DNA of 14,213 bases from positions 1 through 14,213 of the forward strand of contig JAYVYJ010000114.1 of the NCBI GenBank assembly GCA_043784465.1. The letters are read 5' to 3'. The stretch is from Roseiarcus sp043784465. GTDB lineage: Bacteria > Pseudomonadota > Alphaproteobacteria > Rhizobiales > Beijerinckiaceae. Positions 6,350 through 12,831 of this stretch are shown one piece after another. Below the pieces are notes generated by a model. The model saw only the letters and a list, made by a program, of their open reading frames with translations, ran no database searches and was not told the origin of the DNA. Both the position numbers and the translations under genes were made by a program. The first letter of the stretch is position 1, and every line of letters begins with the position of its first letter.

Positions 6350-8811
6350 CAGGGCCTCGTCGTTTGAAGTTTTACGGTTCGCCAGCGCCACAACAGCGCC
6401 GCGAAATTCTCGAAATCCGCGACATCTCCGGCGAAGCGACAGAGCCACAGGACGCCGAAATCGGCCGTCACCGCCACCTTCTCGCCGGGCGCCACAGCGA
6501 ACGTAATCGCGGGCGCATAGCCGCTCGATACGCTCCAGCCGATCGCTTGAGGCGTTCCGTCGAGATAGACGGCGCCAACCCCGCTCGTCGCCTGCACCGG
6601 CTCCAACCTGCCGCCCGTCAGGGCGATGAGCGGAAAAATCGTCGTGACCCCGTCGCCCACGCCGACAAGTTGCCCCGCGAGCGCGGACAGACCCGGCGGC
6701 GCGAACCAGAAGGCTCCGTCCTGCCCGGCAAGGTTCGCATAGAATCCTGCGACCGTCTGAAGCTCCGCGTGCGCGGCGTCGGCGCGCAGGCCGTCAAAAC
6801 TCAACTCGATCTCGCGCACCGCTAGCGCACGCGAAGGTCGCCGCGTCTCGCGCCCGGAGACATGATGGGCGATCCCCGTGTCGAAGCGCGGCCGCACTTT
6901 GACGGACCAACCTGCGCCCGCCAGCGTCGGAAAGTTGGGAAAGACGCCCGGCCCCGGATCGGGCGCCGGCGCGGGGGGCGGCAGCGCCGTGCGACCGGGG
7001 CCGATCCAGTTGCCCGTCGCCCAGTTTCCCGCGTCGCCCCAAACGCCTGTTAGGTCCGGGAAGGTGGGAAACGGCCGTGCGTCCCAGTTCCACGCGCAGC
7101 AAAACGTCCAGGCGATCAGCGGCGTGGCGCCAAACATTTGATTGTTCGCCTGCCAGTAGTCATGCACGGCGTTGAGCGCGAGTTCGAAGATCGTATCGTC
7201 GCGCAAAGGGGCGAAACCGCCGCCCGAGACGCTCTGCCAGATCGACCAATACGGCGTGCCCGTCTCGTTCGAAGTCGCCGAATAAAACAGGTTGGGCTGA
7301 TTGGTCGCCTTATCGCAGGCGGGAAAACCGTATTCGAGGAAGATCGTCGGCTTGGCGTTGGGCGCCCACGCCGTTGCCGGCCCCTGCCTTACCCAGGCTC
7401 CGCCCGTGTTTGCGTAGATCGCCTGATGCGTGTTGCTCCACCACCATCGCACTTGCTTGGGCGCAAGAATCTCCTGGCCCGCATAGTATGCCTGACGCGT
7501 CTGCGTCGCGCGATCGCCTTGCGGAAGCGATACGATCGAGCCCGAACCGTTGGGATCGTCGCCCGCCCCGATATTGCTGGAATCGGCGTAGAACCAGTCG
7601 AACTTCTCGCCGCCCTCGATGTTGGCCTGAAGATAGGCGCTTGAAAGCAGCGTGGGCGCGCCCGAGAGGCCAAAGCCCCGCGCCTTCGGGGTGGCGGTCG
7701 GCCAGGACACGGGCGCCGGCGCCCGCCAGTTCGCCGCGTCGAGGCCGCCCCCACCGGTCGTCCAGTCGCTGAGCGGCAGGTAATTGTCTAAGGCGACGAA
7801 ATCGATGTTCGGCGAAGCCCAGAGCGCGTCCAGATGCGGCCATTGGCCGTTCGCGCCCGGATGCTGCCAGCCCATCCACGACGACCAGTCGGCGGAATAG
7901 GTGATGAGGTTCTTCAGCGTCGTCGTGTTCTTCGTCAGCCCCGCGCCGTCGAAGACGCCGCGCACGTCCGATGCGAGTTGCACGAGGCCGGCGACGAATG
8001 GATAGTCCCAGACCGCATGACCCGAGCCGTCTAGGGTCCCGGCCTTCGTCCAGCCCGGCCCGCGGATCGTCTCCAGCCCCCGAAGTTCCGAGCCGATCAC
8101 GAAGAGGTCGACCCCGCCCGCGACGACCATCAGGTTCGCGTAGTGCAGGATCATCCGCCGATAGGTCCAGTCGGTCGCCGACCCCGAATAGGCGACCGTC
8201 AAGTTGGTCGCGTCGCGCGTGAACTGCCCCGCCGCTGCGCTCCCCAGGAAGGCGCTGACGGCCGCCGTCGCCGCGCTCGACACGTCCGGCGCATAGCCGA
8301 TGCGCCCACGCCACGGCTCGCCCGAGGCGGTTGAGAGCAGGAAAGGATAGAACACGACGCGCAAGCCCCGCGCGCGCAAGTCCCTAACGCAGCGCACGAG
8401 GCTTTGGTCGCTCGGCGTGCCGCCGTAGATGAAATGGCCCGACGCATCGGTCGGGATTGGGATGAGGCCCGCACTCGCCTGCGTCAACCCGGAGCAGCGC
8501 CACACGTCCCCCGTGCCGCTCGCCTGCGCGAAAGCCCCCCCCACATAGGTCGTCGACGGAAACATGTTGCAGGCGCCCGCGTTCGTCCCATCGAAGAACC
8601 ACGCGCAGACTATCGAAACGCACCCGCATTCGGGATGCCCGGCCTGAAGCTGGTTGAGAGACACCGAGCAGTCGGTGATCGGCGCTTGCCCGGCATAGGC
8701 GTTGAGGGCTGAAAACCCCGTTTCGGTCGCGCGGCGCCCCATATAGGCGACAGGATCATAGGTGAACTCCCCCGTCGACGGGAGGAGATGAACCCCGGTC
8801 AAGGTCGGCAA
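6349..8811 (-). CDS. GTA TIM-barrel-like protein fused to a C-terminal DUF2460 domain
   Basis: This 820-residue protein is the first gene of the tail operon. Residues about 210-560 are the glycoside-hydrolase-like TIM barrel of the GTA megatron: VVAGGVDLFVIGSELRGLET (229-248), NLITYSADWSSWMGW, DFVALDNYLPLSDW and KPTIFLEYGFPACDKATNQP (487-506). Glu242 and Glu493 sit where a retaining glycosidase keeps its two carboxylates, so activity is possible but unproven. A Pro-rich linker (610-621) leads to a DUF2460 domain (623-820) with FPTLAGAGWSVKVRP and HHVSGRE, closely related to the next gene. Eight cysteines in the N-terminal third are unusual for a cytoplasmically assembled phage protein. The start is a TTG at 8811: no ATG or GTG lies between it and the upstream in-frame TAG, GAGG is 6 bases before it, and the GVHLLPSTGEF N-terminus looks conserved. 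Confidence 0.82.
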   Translation of the reverse strand: MPTLTGVHLLPSTGEFTYDPVAYMGRRATETGFSALNAYAGQAPITDCSVSLNQLQAGHPECGCVSIVCAWFFDGTNAGACNMFPSTTYVGGAFAQASGTGDVWRCSGLTQASAGLIPIPTDASGHFIYGGTPSDQSLVRCVRDLRARGLRVVFYPFLLSTASGEPWRGRIGYAPDVSSAATAAVSAFLGSAAAGQFTRDATNLTVAYSGSATDWTYRRMILHYANLMVVAGGVDLFVIGSELRGLETIRGPGWTKAGTLDGSGHAVWDYPFVAGLVQLASDVRGVFDGAGLTKNTTTLKNLITYSADWSSWMGWQHPGANGQWPHLDALWASPNIDFVALDNYLPLSDWTTGGGGLDAANWRAPAPVSWPTATPKARGFGLSGAPTLLSSAYLQANIEGGEKFDWFYADSSNIGAGDDPNGSGSIVSLPQGDRATQTRQAYYAGQEILAPKQVRWWWSNTHQAIYANTGGAWVRQGPATAWAPNAKPTIFLEYGFPACDKATNQPNLFYSATSNETGTPYWSIWQSVSGGGFAPLRDDTIFELALNAVHDYWQANNQMFGATPLIAWTFCCAWNWDARPFPTFPDLTGVWGDAGNWATGNWIGPGRTALPPPAPAPDPGPGVFPNFPTLAGAGWSVKVRPRFDTGIAHHVSGRETRRPSRALAVREIELSFDGLRADAAHAELQTVAGFYANLAGQDGAFWFAPPGLSALAGQLVGVGDGVTTIFPLIALTGGRLEPVQATSGVGAVYLDGTPQAIGWSVSSGYAPAITFAVAPGEKVAVTADFGVLWLCRFAGDVADFENFAALLWRWRTVKLQTTRP

Positions 8812-8899
8812 TGGCGCCTCGTCTGGCGATGAAAAAGTCGGAAAGGCTGCGCTCGGCGCCGCTGGCGATTCCTATCGAACCAAACCGGCCAGCCTACCC

Positions 8900-8928
8900 A
8901 ATATGTTCTGAAACGGCGAAAGCGTCAA
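8900..8928 (-). promoter_or_regulatory. Probable sigma70-type promoter of the tail-tip operon
   Basis: On the minus strand, TTGACG (8928-8923, 5 of 6 to consensus) is followed after exactly 17 bases by CATATT (8905-8900, 4 of 6). Transcription would start near 8893 and give a leader of about 80 bases before the TTG start at 8811. The -35 box overlaps one arm of an 8-base inverted repeat. This is the only convincing promoter ahead of the operon and suggests that the cassette is a transcription unit of its own. Confidence 0.55.
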
Positions 8929-8960
8929 GAATTTTTCTGTTTTCCTGAATAGGCTTTCGC
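8916..8960. repeat. 8-base inverted repeat at the tail-operon promoter, possible operator
   Basis: GCGAAAGC at 8916-8923 and its exact reverse complement GCTTTCGC at 8953-8960 are separated by 29 bases. The first arm overlaps the -35 box and spacer of the promoter at 8900-8928; the second lies just upstream. The centres are about 37 bases apart, which would suit two protein half-sites or a looped operator. In RNA from the minus strand it would be a weak, long-looped hairpin, so a DNA-binding site is the better reading. Chance cannot be excluded. Confidence 0.35.
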
Positions 8961-9031
8961 ACGTTGCCGACGTTGGTCGCCTTCGCCACGCAAGGTCCGA
9001 ATCTGTTTCCAACGATTTCCATATTAAATTT

Positions 9032-9108
9032 TGGTCGGGGCAGCAGGATTCGAACCTGCGACCTGAAGTTCCCAAAACTTCCGCGCTACCGGGCTGCGCT
9101 ATACCCCG
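9032..9108 (-). tRNA. tRNA-Pro (anticodon UGG)
   Basis: This 77-base tRNA on the minus strand includes an encoded CCA (9034-9032). The acceptor arms CGGGGTA and TGCCCCG pair with one G-U and carry an A discriminator. The D arm contains AGCGCAGCCCGGTAGCGC. The anticodon stem GAAGT/ACTTC encloses TTTGGGA, giving the anticodon UGG. The T arm GCAGG-TTCGAAT-CCTGC is perfect. A C at position 1 is usual for bacterial tRNA-Pro. It lies between the tail operon and host glycosyltransferase DNA, so it marks the boundary and may be the attachment site of the element on its 3' side. Confidence 0.97.
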
Positions 9109-9216
9109 CTTCCACACTTTGTCGCGTACCACAAGACCCTCATGATGGCCAGAGTTCCTGAGGCCGCTGTCGCTCACCGACCCGCAATCGCTCTCGCCTC
9201 GCCGCCTGAATCGGCG

Positions 9217-10278
9217 TCACCACAACCGCGTCGGCCATTCGTAGACTTCGCGCAGCGGCCTGCGAAACAGCACGTCCTCCACAAACGCCGCGACCTTGCG
9301 TTCGTTGAACTCTCCATGCGCCTTGCGCCATCCGGCCTCCGCGATCCGCCGTCGCGCGGCGTCGTCCCGGCTCAACCGCAGCGCAAGGTCGCGCATGGCT
9401 TCCGGCGTCTCGGCGAACGCCATTTCGACGCCCTCCTCGAACAGGTCCATCAGCTTGTTGACGCGAAACGAAAGCGTCAGCAAACCGCACCCCAGCAACT
9501 GGCTGACCCGGTCGGAACTGTAGAGGTAAAGCTCCTCTTCCGGAGCGCGCGCCGCGGCGTCCTCGGCGCGGTCGGAATTGAGGTTTAGCCCCATCCGCGC
9601 CTGCGCCAGGGCGTCAAAATAGGCCGCGCCATAGACCCCCGGCTTTCCATCGAAGCCATGAAACGAACATTTCAGCCCCGGCTCCGCCGCCATCAGCCGC
9701 GGCGCCGCGCGCCGCCAGTCCTCGGGGGGGTCGCCGTGTGCGTTGGCGGCGAAAACCACGTCGTATCCTAAATCCGACCGCTCAAAATTGCGCCCCTCTT
9801 CAATAGACGAATCGACCGGGTTGGGGATGAACGCAGACACATTGGAGGGGGTGGAAAACCGTGCGAGCGCCTCACCGGCCGTCGTGACGAAGGTTGCGTC
9901 CGCGACGCGCGCCCGGTCGGCCAGATAAGCGTCGTTAACCGCCCGAAACAGCGGATCGACGCACACCTGCGCGAAACGCGGACGACTCGCCGTCGTCTTG
10001 GCTTGCGCAAACGTCGGCGTCGCAATCAGGCAGGCATGCGTCGCGACGATCGCGTGGGGCGCGAAGTTTCGCACCGCCTCCAGAAACTTGGCGTTCGCCG
10101 CCCCCCGCCCTGCCCGCGACGATCTAAATAGCGAGCCCGCCCGCGCCATGTCGCGATCGCTGAAAAGCAGCACATGATGCCCGTTGCGCACGAACCCGTT
10201 CGCGAGCTTCCGCTCGATGCTGTAAAAGCGCCGCCCAGGCTCGCGGTCGCCGGCGTTGCCGATGAGCAGGATACGCAT
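9217..10278 (-). CDS. Glycosyltransferase, CgeB/GT1-like (Glyco_trans_1_2 C-terminal domain)
   Basis: The 353-residue protein starts MRILLIGNAGDREPGRRFYS, a Rossmann beta-strand opening seen in GT-B enzymes. Residues 1-150 would be the acceptor half. FIPNPVDSSI (150-159) marks the entry to the second half. Residues about 215-337 match the Glyco_trans_1_2 type domain (RMGLNLNSD, DRVSQLLGCGLLTL, FNERKVAAFVEDVL). It probably transfers a sugar to a cell-envelope glycan; donor and acceptor are unknown. The start is preceded by AGGCGCTCGCCT, a near-perfect dyad, rather than a clear ribosome binding site. An in-frame open stretch runs upstream to about 10626, but it is the tail end of the dehydrogenase pseudogene, so a 469-residue call would be chimeric. 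The gene is on the opposite strand from the GT4 gene at 11369. Confidence 0.82.
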   Translation of the reverse strand: MRILLIGNAGDREPGRRFYSIERKLANGFVRNGHHVLLFSDRDMARAGSLFRSSRAGRGAANAKFLEAVRNFAPHAIVATHACLIATPTFAQAKTTASRPRFAQVCVDPLFRAVNDAYLADRARVADATFVTTAGEALARFSTPSNVSAFIPNPVDSSIEEGRNFERSDLGYDVVFAANAHGDPPEDWRRAAPRLMAAEPGLKCSFHGFDGKPGVYGAAYFDALAQARMGLNLNSDRAEDAAARAPEEELYLYSSDRVSQLLGCGLLTLSFRVNKLMDLFEEGVEMAFAETPEAMRDLALRLSRDDAARRRIAEAGWRKAHGEFNERKVAAFVEDVLFRRPLREVYEWPTRLW

Positions 10279-10365
10279 AGGCGAGCGCCTATGACGGTGC
10301 CCACGCGTTTTGTCCATTCGTCCTCGGGTGGAAGCGGCAGGGCCGTCCATCGTTGCCAGCCGACC

Positions 10366-11094
10366 CATAGGCTTCCCGGTCGTCTCGCCCGCGTACCCGG
10401 GGGCGGGCGATACGTAAAACGAGACGAGTGCCGCAGGCTGTCCGGGCCGCCCCTTCGGCGTAATCCCGCCGATCTCGAAGAGCGACTTCATGCTTGCGCC
10501 GCCTGACACTTGCGATGGCGTCAGATCGGACCCGGCGCGACGCCGTCGACCCGGACGCCCTTCGGCGCGAGCCGCTTGGAGGGCGAGCGTACGCAATTGC
10601 GAGTCGCCGCTTTGGTCATGGCGCAATTGTAAAGTTCCGGGGTCGGGTGCGCGGCCTTCTCCAAGGCGGCGCCGATCATGCGGAGGGCTACGAACTACGC
10701 GGGGCGGCGGTCCTTCTGATCCCGAACAGCGCGTAAATAATGGTTTTTACGTTGGCGTCGAATTCCTCCGACGACAGATCGAGGATCAAGTCGCGCGGCG
10801 GCCGACGCGCCGCGTTGCCGACTTGCAGATCGAGCTGGAACAGTCCCGCAACCGCTTCGGCCACAAGTTTCTTGCAAAAATCGTCGTCGCGAAGACAGCC
10901 CGGAGGCGCCAGATCCTTAAACCCGTCTTTTGGATGCTTTCGACGACCTCGCGCGCACCCTCCTCCTTGGTGGGATAATAGGCGCTTGCGGGTTCCGCGC
11001 CTTCGCGAGCGAACGCGATGTCCGCCGCGCAACCCATCACGAAATCGCCGCCCGTCGCCAGCGCTTTACGACCCGCAAGCCGCGAAGACCTCCT
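10366..11094 (-). pseudogene. Degraded short-chain dehydrogenase/reductase (YghA-like SDR)
   Basis: The pieces of a classical SDR can be read in order across changing frames. First comes SSRLAGRKALATGGDFVMGC (11088-11029), where TGGDSGIG is the expected cofactor motif, then FAREGAEPASAYYPTKEEGA. After a lost base near 10915-10925 come CLRDDDFCKKLVAEAVAGL, VGNAARR and SSEEFDANVKTIIYALF. A TAG at 10688-10690 and a frame change precede PELYNCAMTKAAT and KRLAPKGVRVDGVAPGPI. A lost base then turns the expected Trp codon into TGA (10521-10523), and the last piece is QVSGGASMKSLFEIGG followed by KGRPGQPAALVSFYVS. In-frame TAA at 11095-11097 removes the N-terminus. The catalytic Tyr of YxxxTK is Cys (10623-10625), and GIG is changed. 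The right end is clear; the left end is good to about 30 bases. Confidence 0.85.
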
Positions 11095-11240
11095 TTAACT
11101 TTCCTCGCCGTGGTCGTGCCGGGGAATAATATTCGTCTCCAGGCCCGGCCAGGACTGCGGCTGTCTCCCGAACGAAGCTTGGGATATTTTTCGATGGGAT
11201 TTTGCATAAGAGACGGCTCCCGCGTTGTCGAGAGCGCGGG

Positions 11241-11258
11241 GCCGCTGTCTCCAGCGGC
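11241..11258. repeat. Short perfect hairpin in the interval before the GT4 gene
   Basis: GCCGCTG (11241-11247) and CAGCGGC (11252-11258) form a perfect 7-base stem with a TCTC loop. No T-run follows on either strand, so it is not a typical intrinsic terminator. It lies in the 274-base interval (11095-11368) between the dead dehydrogenase and the GT4 gene, which otherwise shows no gene that I can support. It could act in the GT4 leader or be chance in GC-rich DNA. Confidence 0.3.
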
Positions 11259-11368
11259 AAGGGCTCCGCCGACGACGGCGCGCCGGGTCCATTCGGCCAG
11301 GGTAAATTTCCGGAAGCGTGACCTTGGCCAAACGCAGCGACGTCGGCGGCGTTCCGCTTGCGGATCGG

Positions 11369-12454
11369 ATGTCGGCGCCCGATAAGCCGCCGATGCGATC
11401 CCTGCGCATCGTCAACGCCATGTTCGGAGCCCGGCTTGGCGGGCTCGAACAGGTCTTTGTCGATTACAGCGAAGCGCTGGCGCTGCGCGGCCACGCCCTC
11501 GTCAATTTCGTGGCGCCGGGCGCCCAATCGGCGCCGGCGTTGCGCGCCCTGGGTCAGTCGGTCGTGGAGATCGGCAATTTCAACCAATGGGATCCGATCG
11601 CAGCATTCAGGCTCCGCCGCGCGCTGGCGGCGCATCAGGCGGATGTGGCCATCGCCCATGGCAACCGCGCCATTCACCTGATGCGCCGAGCCGCGCGCGG
11701 GCTCGCGCCGCTTATTGCGGTCAATCACAACGTGAACGTCAAAAGCGCGGTCGGCGCCGATTTCGTGATCGCCATCAACGAAGACATGCGCTCCCGGCTT
11801 CTGGCGGCCGGTCAGCCCGAAGCGCGGCTGGCCAAGCTGTTCAACATGGTTCGCCGCGCGTCTCCCCCACCCCGCCCCAACGCGCTCAAAACCCCCCCGG
11901 TCATTGGCGCCATGGGCCGTTTCGTGGAGAAAAAGGGTTTCGACGTCTTTCTGGACGGGGTGGCGCGCCTGAAGGCGCAAGGCCGGTCGGTGAAGGCCGT
12001 TTTGGCGGGATCGGGACCGCTCGAAGCGACGCTCAGGGCGCAGGCGGCCGCTTTGGGCCTGACCGGAACCGTGACGTTCCCCGGTTGGGTCACCGACAAG
12101 GCGAAGTTCTTTGAGGACATCGACATTTTCGCCTTCACCTCCCACCACGACGTTTGCCCCGTGGTGTTGCTGGAAGCGTTCATGTGGGCCAAGCCCGTCG
12201 TTCTCGCCGATTGCCCCGGCCCGCGCGAGATTTCGAGCGACGGGAAAGACAGCCTGCTTTTCCCCGTCGGCGATGCTTCCGCCTTGGCGGAGCGCGTGGG
12301 CCGTATCCTCGACGAGCCCCCGCTGGGACCCCGCCTTGGCGAGGCTGCGCAGGCGAAAGTCTGGACGCACCACACCTTCGAGCCTGCTGGCGCGCAGCTG
12401 GAAGCTATCCTCGCACGGGCCTGCGACGAGCCCCGCGAGGCGCGGCGACCCTAG
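11369..12454 (+). CDS. Glycosyltransferase family 4 (GT-B), envelope polysaccharide or LPS type
   Basis: The 361-residue protein has the GT4 layout. Its N-terminal half opens with RIVNAMFGARLGGLEQVFVD (13-32), with the Gly-Gly-Leu-Glu loop usual for these enzymes. The donor-binding half contains GAMGRFVEKKGFDVFLDGVA (180-199; Arg184 and Lys189 at the usual phosphate-binding places), VLAGSGPLE, VTFPGWV, and DVCPVVLLEAFMWAKPVV followed by GPREI. The EX7E motif reads Asp261-x7-Glu269, a conservative change of the first Glu. It should transfer a sugar from a nucleotide donor, plausibly to LPS or a surface glycan. The start is uncertain: GTG at 11318, ATG at 11369 and ATG at 11393 are all in frame and none has a strong ribosome binding site. 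The conserved region begins at the last. It is followed by tRNA-Ser after 123 bases. Confidence 0.85.
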   Translation: MSAPDKPPMRSLRIVNAMFGARLGGLEQVFVDYSEALALRGHALVNFVAPGAQSAPALRALGQSVVEIGNFNQWDPIAAFRLRRALAAHQADVAIAHGNRAIHLMRRAARGLAPLIAVNHNVNVKSAVGADFVIAINEDMRSRLLAAGQPEARLAKLFNMVRRASPPPRPNALKTPPVIGAMGRFVEKKGFDVFLDGVARLKAQGRSVKAVLAGSGPLEATLRAQAAALGLTGTVTFPGWVTDKAKFFEDIDIFAFTSHHDVCPVVLLEAFMWAKPVVLADCPGPREISSDGKDSLLFPVGDASALAERVGRILDEPPLGPRLGEAAQAKVWTHHTFEPAGAQLEAILARACDEPREARRP

Positions 12455-12531
12455 ACCGTCCTCGTTACGCGTTAATAGCAACGGTTCCCAAGCATGGCCG
12501 GAGCGCAAAAGCGGATTGGAGCCGCCTCACC

Positions 12532-12562
12532 TTGTCCTTGCGCGCCGAACGACGAATATGTT
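12532..12562 (+). promoter_or_regulatory. Possible promoter of tRNA-Ser
   Basis: TTGTCC at 12532-12537 could be a -35 box, with TATGTT at 12557-12562 (19-base spacer) or AATATG at 12555-12560 (17-base spacer) as the -10. The start would fall a few bases before the mature tRNA 5' end at 12578. Position favours it, but neither spacing and box combination is close to ideal. Confidence 0.3.
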
Positions 12563-12577
12563 ACGGCGCGCCCTACC

Positions 12578-12667
12578 GGAGAGGTGGCAGAGTGGTCGAT
12601 CGCGCCGCACTCGAAATGCGGAGTACGTGCAAGCGTACCGGGGGTTCGAATCCCTCCCTCTCCGCCA
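12578..12667 (+). tRNA. tRNA-Ser (anticodon CGA)
   Basis: This 90-base class II tRNA includes an encoded CCA. The acceptor GGAGAGG pairs perfectly with CCTCTCC, with a G discriminator as in serine tRNAs. The anticodon stem CCGCA/TGCGG encloses CTCGAAA, giving the anticodon CGA. The long variable arm (GTACGTGCAAGCGTAC region) forms a hairpin, and the T arm contains GGTTCGAATCC. It reads UCG codons, common in this GC-rich DNA. The integrase gene starts 165 bases downstream on the same strand, the usual arrangement when an element has integrated at the 3' end of the tRNA. Confidence 0.97.
12643..12667 (+). other. Candidate attachment site (3' end of tRNA-Ser)
   Basis: Tyrosine recombinases of this arm-domain type commonly use the T arm and 3' end of a tRNA as the core site, and this tRNA end directly precedes the integrase gene. 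No second exact copy of the segment is in the window, so the other end of the element would have to lie to the right. The boundaries given are a guess from family behaviour, not from a visible direct repeat. Confidence 0.35.
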
Positions 12668-12722
12668 ACTATCCTTTTCATAGCGTCACATACTGACCCC
12701 TAAGACTATGAATTAGCATCGA

Positions 12723-12831
12723 AAAATGCCAATCCTCTAGCGCATAGCCACTCACGGCGGCGCATTGCCACGCGCGAGAAACGGGGGCATAAATGGGGCA
12801 CTCGGCGCAATGCCCCTCGCGAGATGCCCCC
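12723..12831. repeat. Iterated short repeats and nested palindrome between tRNA-Ser and integrase
   Basis: Related 9-base units occur at 12723 (AAAATGCCA), 12742 (GCATAGCCA) and 12762 (GCATTGCCA), about 19-20 bases apart, roughly two helical turns. A longer imperfect direct repeat pairs 12762-12778 with 12807-12823 (14 of 17 bases). GGGGGCAT at 12783-12790 is the exact inverse of ATGCCCCC at 12824-12831, and inside it GGGGCA (12795-12800) mirrors TGCCCC (12811-12816). The palindrome ends at the base before the integrase ATG. Arm-type integrase sites, a repressor operator or an RNA hairpin covering the start are all possible. Confidence 0.5.

Noticed and set aside
8872..9177. Minus-strand open frame across the tRNA-Pro gene
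   Set aside because: Its central residues are the translation of the tRNA itself, a familiar false prediction; there is no start signal or family.
11066..12508. 480-codon minus-strand open frame opposite the GT4 gene
   Set aside because: It is the antisense shadow of a clear GT4 enzyme, with Arg/Gly/His-rich low-quality sequence and no motifs.
12472..12703. Open frames on both strands across tRNA-Ser
   Set aside because: They translate the tRNA and its flanks (GEGGIRTPGT and similar are typical tRNA artefacts), so they are not proteins.
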